Assembly: GCF_025210165.1 (NCBI RefSeq)
Contig: NZ_JAOASI010000080.1
Location: 1-46,531 of the forward strand
Length of the DNA: 46,531 nucleotides
From: Tepidibacter sp.
GTDB taxonomy: Bacteria; Bacillota; Clostridia; Peptostreptococcales; Peptostreptococcaceae
Direction: 5' to 3'
In this document: positions 41,816 to 46,531 of the stretch, piece by piece
How positions within the stretch are numbered: the first letter of the stretch is position 1
Layout: each line of letters opens with the position of its first letter
Notes under the pieces: generated by a model
The model's database searches: none
Told to the model about the DNA's origin: nothing
Seen by the model: the letters and a program-made list of their open reading frames with translations, nothing else
Translations under genes and position numbers: made by a program

Positions 41816-42962
41816 CCGCCTTAATGGGCTTAGATGTTAAAGCACTTCCCTTTATGTTTACTTCAACGTTCATATCAACTCTAACATTCGGAAATATATT
41901 ATCCCAATCATCCTTTATTATTTTCCATTCATTGGGTTTCTTTCTGTAAATAGTATTTCCAAAACCAAATATGTCACTACCATACTCTTTTTGAACTTTT
42001 TTTATAGTTTTTAATACTTCTTTTTTTACAACTTCTTCAGCTTGAGTTTTTAATTTATTTCGTCCTGGCTCACTTATTAAATCCTCTTCCCCTAATATTT
42101 CTCCTATTCCTACATCTAATTTTGAATCTATCTTCATAGTTATATCTCCATCCTTTATAACAGGATTAATTTTTGTTTTAGTTTTAAATATTTCAAGTGC
42201 ACAACTTGTATCAGAATTATCAACCTTCTCCACTACAAATACACCTGCTTTTAATTGATCCTTTACAAGCATCATGCTCATAGTCTCATTTCCATCTATA
42301 TATCCTACTAACTTATCTTTCTTAAAGACACCCATTCCAAATATTTCTGGAACCTTTTCGTTCTCTTTGACAGTTATACGAGCAATTGGAATTGTACATG
42401 ATATTCCCTCTGCTGCTAAATCCTTCAAGAATTGATGTAATTCTATAGCTTCAAATTTAGAAACAGAATCTTTATTTTTAAGCTTATCTTCTAAATGAGC
42501 AGATATAGTAGAATGTAGTTTTGTTTCACTTTCTAATATTTCTTTTGCTGTTTTCCCTTCAGATATTAAAAGCCATATATCCGATCTTACCTCTGCATCT
42601 CTATTTATAAAATCTATAACTTCAATAACACCTTTTTTAGCTATCTCTTTACTTATTATAAATACCTTAGCATGTGGCCAATATCCCTTTTTACCAGAAT
42701 GAACTACCATATTTCTTACAGCATCAAATATAGATTTTCCTTTTTCTGATACAATATCTGCCTCTAATTTAAAATCCTGTCCTGCAAGAGGCTTTATAAC
42801 CTCTACGCTCAAAACATATTCGTCTTTTTCTTCAAAAAAATCTACCGCTGCTCCATTTATTATGTTCACATCATTAATTTCTCTATAATTCCAACATCCA
42901 GAAAGTATAAACATAGAAATTGGTATCATGAAAAATATAATTTTATTCTTCAATTTAATCAT
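41808..42962 (-). CDS. gerKC: GerC-type germinant receptor lipoprotein
   Basis: This 384-residue lipoprotein has a signal peptide and lipobox ILSGCW (cleaved before Cys, about 23), then the Ger(x)C domains: YREINDVNIINGAAVDFF, GKKGYWPHAKVFIISKEIAK and NRDAEVRSDIWLLISEG. The C-terminal domain includes VVKKEVLKTIKKVQKEYGSD. It lies on the outer face of the spore inner membrane with the A subunit. It is 18 bases after the GerA gene. The gerK name is by analogy with clostridial gerK operons. Confidence 0.88.
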   Translation of the reverse strand: MIKLKNKIIFFMIPISMFILSGCWNYREINDVNIINGAAVDFFEEKDEYVLSVEVIKPLAGQDFKLEADIVSEKGKSIFDAVRNMVVHSGKKGYWPHAKVFIISKEIAKKGVIEVIDFINRDAEVRSDIWLLISEGKTAKEILESETKLHSTISAHLEDKLKNKDSVSKFEAIELHQFLKDLAAEGISCTIPIARITVKENEKVPEIFGMGVFKKDKLVGYIDGNETMSMMLVKDQLKAGVFVVEKVDNSDTSCALEIFKTKTKINPVIKDGDITMKIDSKLDVGIGEILGEEDLISEPGRNKLKTQAEEVVKKEVLKTIKKVQKEYGSDIFGFGNTIYRKKPNEWKIIKDDWDNIFPNVRVDMNVEVNIKGSALTSKPIKAGD

Positions 42963-42980
42963 AATTTTATACCCTCTTTC

Positions 42981-44489
42981 TTATTTAATGGAATTTTTCT
43001 TTCTTATTCTATTTTTACTGCTTACGAATTTAGGTCGATATTCCATATACCACCACGGAGATCTTATAGCTGTATCTTTTATATCTTGATATTGCGTGCT
43101 TACTAAATCCATCATATAAGGTACTCCAAATGATCTCATAGACATTAAATGTATGAACAATCCTATAACTCCAAATATATACCCATACAATCCTAGAAAC
43201 GAAGCTAAGAACAAAAATATTATTCTAATAATTAAAACTGGTCCCAGCATTTTGGGAACTAAAAAGCTTGAAATACCAGTTAAAGCTATAATGATTACTA
43301 TAGGAGCACTAACAAATCTTGCATTAACCGCTGCATCTCCTAGAACTAAAGCTCCAACTATACTTATTGTAGCTCCGATTGGTTTTGGAAGTCTTACCCC
43401 AGCTTCTCTTAATACCTCAAATACAAATATCATAGCAATCGCTTCAAATATAGTAGGAAACGGTATTCCTTCTCTTGCAGCAGATATACTTATAAGAAGT
43501 GGAGTTGGTATCATCTCTTGATGATATGTGACAAGAGCTAGGTAAATAGCAGGTGTACTGGTTGTCAAGAAAAATCCTATATATCTTAAAATTCTATTTA
43601 TAGATGCGTATATAAAGTTATTATAATAATCTTCATTAGCCTGAAAATACTCTATAAATAAGAATGGAAGTGTTAGTGCAACTGGAGTACCATCGCATAT
43701 CAAAGCTATTTTCCCCTCTAATAAATTAGCAGCAACAACATCTGGTCTTTCTGTATATCCCATTGTGATAAATGGTGATAACGGCTCATCTCTTATTAAT
43801 TCTTCTATATATCCAGACTCTAATATCCCATCTATATCTATATAATCTAGCCTTTTTTCTAGTTCTTTGAGTATTGCCTGTGAAGCTATATTTTCCATAT
43901 AACATATACATATTTTCGTTTTTGTTTGTTTTCCTAAAACCTTGTATTTATACTTTAAATCTTTACTCAATATTTTTCTTCTTATTAAAGATAAGTTTAC
44001 GTTTATAGATTCTGTAAAACCTTCTCTGGGCCCTCTTACTACAACTTCTGATTCTGGCTCACTTACACTTCTTAGTTTCCAGTCTTTAGTATCAAACACA
44101 GCTGTTTGATCGTTATAATCACATAAAAGCACAGTATTTCCGTATAATATAGCCTCCACTATTTCTTCTACATTATCTATTTTCTTAATATCAGAATAGC
44201 ATATTGTATCGTTTAATAAATCATCCATATCATTTTTTGAATCTTCATTTTTCATTATTGGATCTATTATGTACTCATTTATAGAAGCTTTATCAGCCAT
44301 TCCATCACAAAATATTATACAGTACTTTCTTTTATTTGAAGTTTGGTCTGTAAATGATCTATATATTATAGAATCATTATCTTTGAATAATTCTTGAAAT
44401 ATATTTATGTTTTTGTCAATTGATTTTGTGATTTTAGTAATTTTATTTCTATCTCTATTTAAAGTCTTATTTTTTCTTTTTTTTAGCAC
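42981..44489 (-). CDS. gerKA: GerA-type germinant receptor A subunit
   Basis: This 502-residue protein has a soluble N-terminal half (about 1-285: IIYRSFTDQ, EAILYGNTVLLCDY, VVRGPREGFTESINVNLSLI) and a membrane half with about five helices (from about 290), including PTPLLISISAAREGIPFPT and RLPKPIGATISIVGALVLGD. This is the GerAA family. It begins with GTG after AGAGGTG. It would form part of a spore germinant receptor, but no B subunit gene is adjacent. Confidence 0.92.
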   Translation of the reverse strand: MLKKRKNKTLNRDRNKITKITKSIDKNINIFQELFKDNDSIIYRSFTDQTSNKRKYCIIFCDGMADKASINEYIIDPIMKNEDSKNDMDDLLNDTICYSDIKKIDNVEEIVEAILYGNTVLLCDYNDQTAVFDTKDWKLRSVSEPESEVVVRGPREGFTESINVNLSLIRRKILSKDLKYKYKVLGKQTKTKICICYMENIASQAILKELEKRLDYIDIDGILESGYIEELIRDEPLSPFITMGYTERPDVVAANLLEGKIALICDGTPVALTLPFLFIEYFQANEDYYNNFIYASINRILRYIGFFLTTSTPAIYLALVTYHQEMIPTPLLISISAAREGIPFPTIFEAIAMIFVFEVLREAGVRLPKPIGATISIVGALVLGDAAVNARFVSAPIVIIIALTGISSFLVPKMLGPVLIIRIIFLFLASFLGLYGYIFGVIGLFIHLMSMRSFGVPYMMDLVSTQYQDIKDTAIRSPWWYMEYRPKFVSSKNRIRKKNSIK

Positions 44490-44570
44490 AAAAACACCTC
44501 TTTTAAGTTTTACTCTATTGTATAATTGTTTCCATATTGAAGTTATGTATTCAAATTTATTGTATATTAC

Positions 44571-44617
44571 AAAAATACCCTATAGAGTAGTTTTTTCATC
44601 ATCTACTCTATAGGGTA
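44571..44617 (-). terminator. Terminator after the nitroreductase gene
   Basis: TACCCTATAGAGTAG and CTACTCTATAGGGTA form a perfect 15-base stem and are followed by TTTTT on the minus strand, 9 bases after the stop. Confidence 0.9.
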
Positions 44618-44625
44618 CATTTAAT

Positions 44626-45261
44626 TTATTCTATAATTGTCATAACTTCTTCTACATCTTTTCTAGGAGGACTCTTTACTTCTCCATCAGGTATTCCTAT
44701 AGGAGTCATAGCTGCAAAAGTATATCCTTCTTTTTCAAAACCTATAAACTCAGCTATTTCGTCTTTAGCATAATTCGGTCCTGTCATCCAGCAACCACCA
44801 TATCCCATATTAGCAGCGGCTAATAATAGATTTTCCATAGCCGCACCTATATTCTGTATTCCAGGAGATGGTTTTAAAAGAGAATGTATTTCTTCTTTTG
44901 ATGCTCCACCTTCTTTTAATAAATCAAGTGCTGTAACAGGATATTCTCCTGCATATACTATAACAACAGATGGTGCATTTTTAAATACAGTAAAATATCT
45001 TAAAAATTTCATGAATTTTTCACGTTTCTTTTCATCTTTAGTATAAGCAGCTACTTCTTCATGTTTTTTCTCTATTATTCTAGCCATCTCTTGTATCTTT
45101 TCTTTATCTCTGACTACTACGAAATGCCAATTTTGAACATTCTTTCCCGATGGTGCATACGTTGCAGCTTTTATCATTTCTTTTATATCGCCAATAGGCA
45201 CTTGCTCTTCTTTGAATTTTCTAACACTATGTCTTTTGTAAATGAAATCTAAATTACTCAT
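44626..45261 (-). CDS. Nitroreductase family protein
   Basis: This 211-residue FMN enzyme has the motifs YKRHSVRKFKEEQVP (FMN phosphate arm), AATYAPSGKNVQNWHFVVVR (cofactor site), IGAAMENLLLAAANMGYGGCW and PIGIPDGEVKSPPRK. It uses NAD(P)H to reduce nitroaromatics, quinones or flavins. The ATG at 45261 follows AAGGAGG. It lies downstream of a marR gene with its own palindrome-overlapped promoter, so it is probably controlled by that regulator. Confidence 0.94.
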   Translation of the reverse strand: MSNLDFIYKRHSVRKFKEEQVPIGDIKEMIKAATYAPSGKNVQNWHFVVVRDKEKIQEMARIIEKKHEEVAAYTKDEKKREKFMKFLRYFTVFKNAPSVVIVYAGEYPVTALDLLKEGGASKEEIHSLLKPSPGIQNIGAAMENLLLAAANMGYGGCWMTGPNYAKDEIAEFIGFEKEGYTFAAMTPIGIPDGEVKSPPRKDVEEVMTIIE

Positions 45262-45285
45262 AAAATCCTCCTTATAAATCAATCA

Positions 45286-45330
45286 TATTGTATACAATAC
45301 AATTATAGTTTGATGTCAAACTATTGTCAA
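45286..45330 (-). promoter_or_regulatory. Nitroreductase promoter with two palindromic operators
   Basis: TTGACA (45330-45325) and TATAAT (45307-45302) are 17 bases apart. TAGTTTGA-tg-TCAAACTA (45306-45323) spans the spacer and reaches the -10 box. A second perfect palindrome, TATTGTATACAATA, covers 45286-45299 around the transcript start. Both are typical sites for a dimeric winged-helix repressor such as the MarR protein upstream. Confidence 0.8.
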
Positions 45331-45362
45331 CCCAATTTTCTATAAAGAATAGACATTTATAT

Positions 45363-45803
45363 TTATTCTATATCAAAATTCTTACTTATCTTATTCAGCA
45401 AATAAATAAATGTTTCTTCTTCTTCTTGTGTAAATCCTTTATATGCAGTATCTATTAATTTTTTAGATATTTCTTCAAATTCAGGTTTTATATCAATACC
45501 TTTTTGAGTTAAAGTTATATAAGTTACTCTTCTATCTTGTTCACATTTTTCTTTTTTAATGTAACCAAAAGAAACTAGTTTATTACATAAAGATGTAACA
45601 GTAGACTTATCTCTTCTTATAAGACTAGCAATTTCTTTCATAGTAAGTCTTCCATTGTTTTTATATAAAACCGAAAGTATAGAACCATGTGACGGTACTA
45701 TATTATCTATATTATGTTCTTTTAGTTCATTTTCCAAAAACTTCTGATATTTTTTTCTTGTAGTGCTTATATTGCCTATAATATAGTTTCTATATTTATT
45801 CAT
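45363..45803 (-). CDS. MarR-family transcriptional regulator
   Basis: This 146-residue winged helix-turn-helix protein contains LTMKEIASLIRRDKSTVTSL (recognition helix), KLVSFGYIKKEKCEQDRRVT (wing with the DRR motif) and YITLTQKG, flanked by helical dimerisation parts. GAGGG precedes the ATG. It likely represses the downstream nitroreductase gene through the palindromes at 45286-45323, lifted by an unknown small ligand or oxidant. Confidence 0.93.
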   Translation of the reverse strand: MNKYRNYIIGNISTTRKKYQKFLENELKEHNIDNIVPSHGSILSVLYKNNGRLTMKEIASLIRRDKSTVTSLCNKLVSFGYIKKEKCEQDRRVTYITLTQKGIDIKPEFEEISKKLIDTAYKGFTQEEEETFIYLLNKISKNFDIE

Positions 45804-45904
45804 GAATTTTCCCTCTTTTATAATTTATTCTCTAAACCACTCTAAAGTTATTTTTAAAGATATAAATATTATAAACAATTCCGAATTTATTTACAAATAC
45901 AAAT

Positions 45905-45930
45905 TCGTCTACTCGCTACTCAGTGATCCA
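45905..45930. repeat. Dispersed repeat, short copy
   Basis: TCGTCTACTCGCTACTCAGT matches the start of the longer copy at 41371-41430 with one base missing and one changed, then diverges. It lies in the 158-base gap between marR and the MATE remnant. Confidence 0.45.
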
Positions 45931-45961
45931 TATTTCTTGTGCATTATTTTCAATAAAGTTT

Positions 45962-46339
45962 CTATTGAAACAATCCTATACCCTGTATGGATTTGTTCTC
46001 TTGTCTTAAAAAATACAATACAATTAAAAATGTACTCATCTCTGTTACAGGTGCTATTAACCATATACCTGTATTTCCAAATATTGCAGGCAATAAATAT
46101 ATATTTAATATAAGAAAGCCTAAACCTTTTAAACCTGATATAATTGCAGATTGTTTTGCATAACCAATAGAAGTAAAATAAAATGATATTATATCATTGT
46201 AGCCAGAAATAATAAAAGAAAAACTAAATAATTTTAAACCATAAGCTACTAATTCAATTAATTTTGCATCGTTAGTAAATATACTCCCATAATACGTACT
46301 TGTAACATTTAAGACTAAATAAAATGCTAACGGTGTTTG
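45962..46339 (-). pseudogene. MATE-family efflux transporter, C-terminal remnant
   Basis: An open frame of about 125 codons reads AFYLVLNVTS, then IFTNDAKLIELVAYGLKLF, SGYNDIISFYFTSIGYAKQS and IWLIAPVTEMSTFLIVLYF, ending GIGLFQ before a TAG. This matches the last third of MATE drug/sodium antiporters. There is no start or upstream two-thirds: a TGA at 46342-46340 interrupts the frame. Just upstream, AAAGGATTAGATTTT-ATG begins a five-codon frame (MRQLY) ending at that TGA. This suggests a deletion joined the start of another gene to the MATE tail. Confidence 0.75.
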
Positions 46340-46463
46340 TCAATAGAGTTGTCGCATAAAATCTAATCCTTTTGTTATGTTCGATTTTTAAAAATACATA
46401 TTTTGAATATTTTACCATGTATTTTTCAAAAAGAGTATCTTTCAAGATATCTATTTTTCAAAA

Positions 46464-46531
46464 TTATATTACATCGTTTTCAAATAAATCTTTGACCTCA
46501 TCTGTTGGATTTAAAGCAACGGTTTTAGGAG
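46464..46531 (-). CDS. Partial 3' end of an unidentified gene
   Basis: The last 68 bases read, on the minus strand, PKTVALNPTDEVKDLFENDV-I then TAA. The composition is codon-like and the frame is open to the window edge, but only about 22 residues are visible. No product can be named. Confidence 0.35.
   Translation of the reverse strand, partial: PKTVALNPTDEVKDLFENDVI

Noticed and set aside
45802-46113. Plus-strand open frame of 103 codons at the right end
   Set aside because: It covers the repeat and the antisense of the MATE remnant, has no ribosome binding site and shows no family pattern.
1-46531. CRISPR array, rRNA, tRNA genes or prophage
   Set aside because: No regularly spaced direct repeats, no tRNA cloverleaf with CCA-end context, no rRNA sequence, and no integrase, terminase or capsid gene were seen.

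Overview
The window is AT-rich bacterial DNA with Gram-positive Shine-Dalgarno sites, a clostridial ylxM-ffh-rpsP-khpA-rimM-trmD-rplS-rbgA-rnhB block, a GerA-type spore germination operon and a Trp T-box. This points to a spore-forming, anaerobic member of Clostridia. The order CD1247-like protein, rnc, radical SAM, smc, ftsY, ylxM, ffh suggests Peptostreptococcaceae (Paraclostridium/Romboutsia-like). The family call is from gene order recalled from memory; the species is not determined.

Left region (1-9362, minus strand). One long operon reads leftward from a good sigma-A-type promoter at 9334-9362 and runs off the left edge. It encodes, in order of transcription, a 721-aa sheath-like protein, two 141-aa Hcp/tail-tube-like paralogs, a J-domain protein, two FHA proteins, two PP2C-type phosphatases (one apparently degenerate), a 426-aa protein and a partial protein. 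This looks like a Gram-positive contractile injection system (type VI secretion or phage tail-like) with its own phospho-signalling module. It is the best candidate here for a little-described system. Baseplate, spike, ATPase and effector genes would lie beyond base 1.

9714-11555 is a divergent secreted thermolysin-type (M4) protease. 11594-30804 is a core housekeeping block on the minus strand: yifB, yraN, an orphan FlhB-C/FliK-like pair (ylqH, ylqG), rnhB, rbgA, rplS, trmD, rimM, khpA, rpsP, ffh, ylxM, ftsY, smc, a radical SAM protein, rnc, a zinc-ribbon protein, efp, an Xaa-Pro peptidase and aroQ. 30898-33163 holds comFB and four pseudopilin-like genes, one with a two-base frameshift in its leader peptide.

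33422-36716 is an accessory stretch: a DUF6892-like protein, a K+ channel and a flavodoxin-like reductase. It is interleaved with three copies of a ~200-nt highly structured repeat; a fourth, diverged copy lies at 16160-16480. Helices in the repeat are kept by paired base changes, so it is probably a structured RNA family or an RNA-like mobile repeat.

36717-38642 is a tryptophan T-box (specifier UGG) driving trpP and aroE. 38676-41273 holds fumarase alpha and beta with malic enzyme. 41591-44489 is a GerA/GerC germination operon with a small D-like membrane protein and no GerB permease. 44626-45803 is marR plus nitroreductase with palindromic operators. The right end holds a decayed MATE transporter and the tail of another gene.
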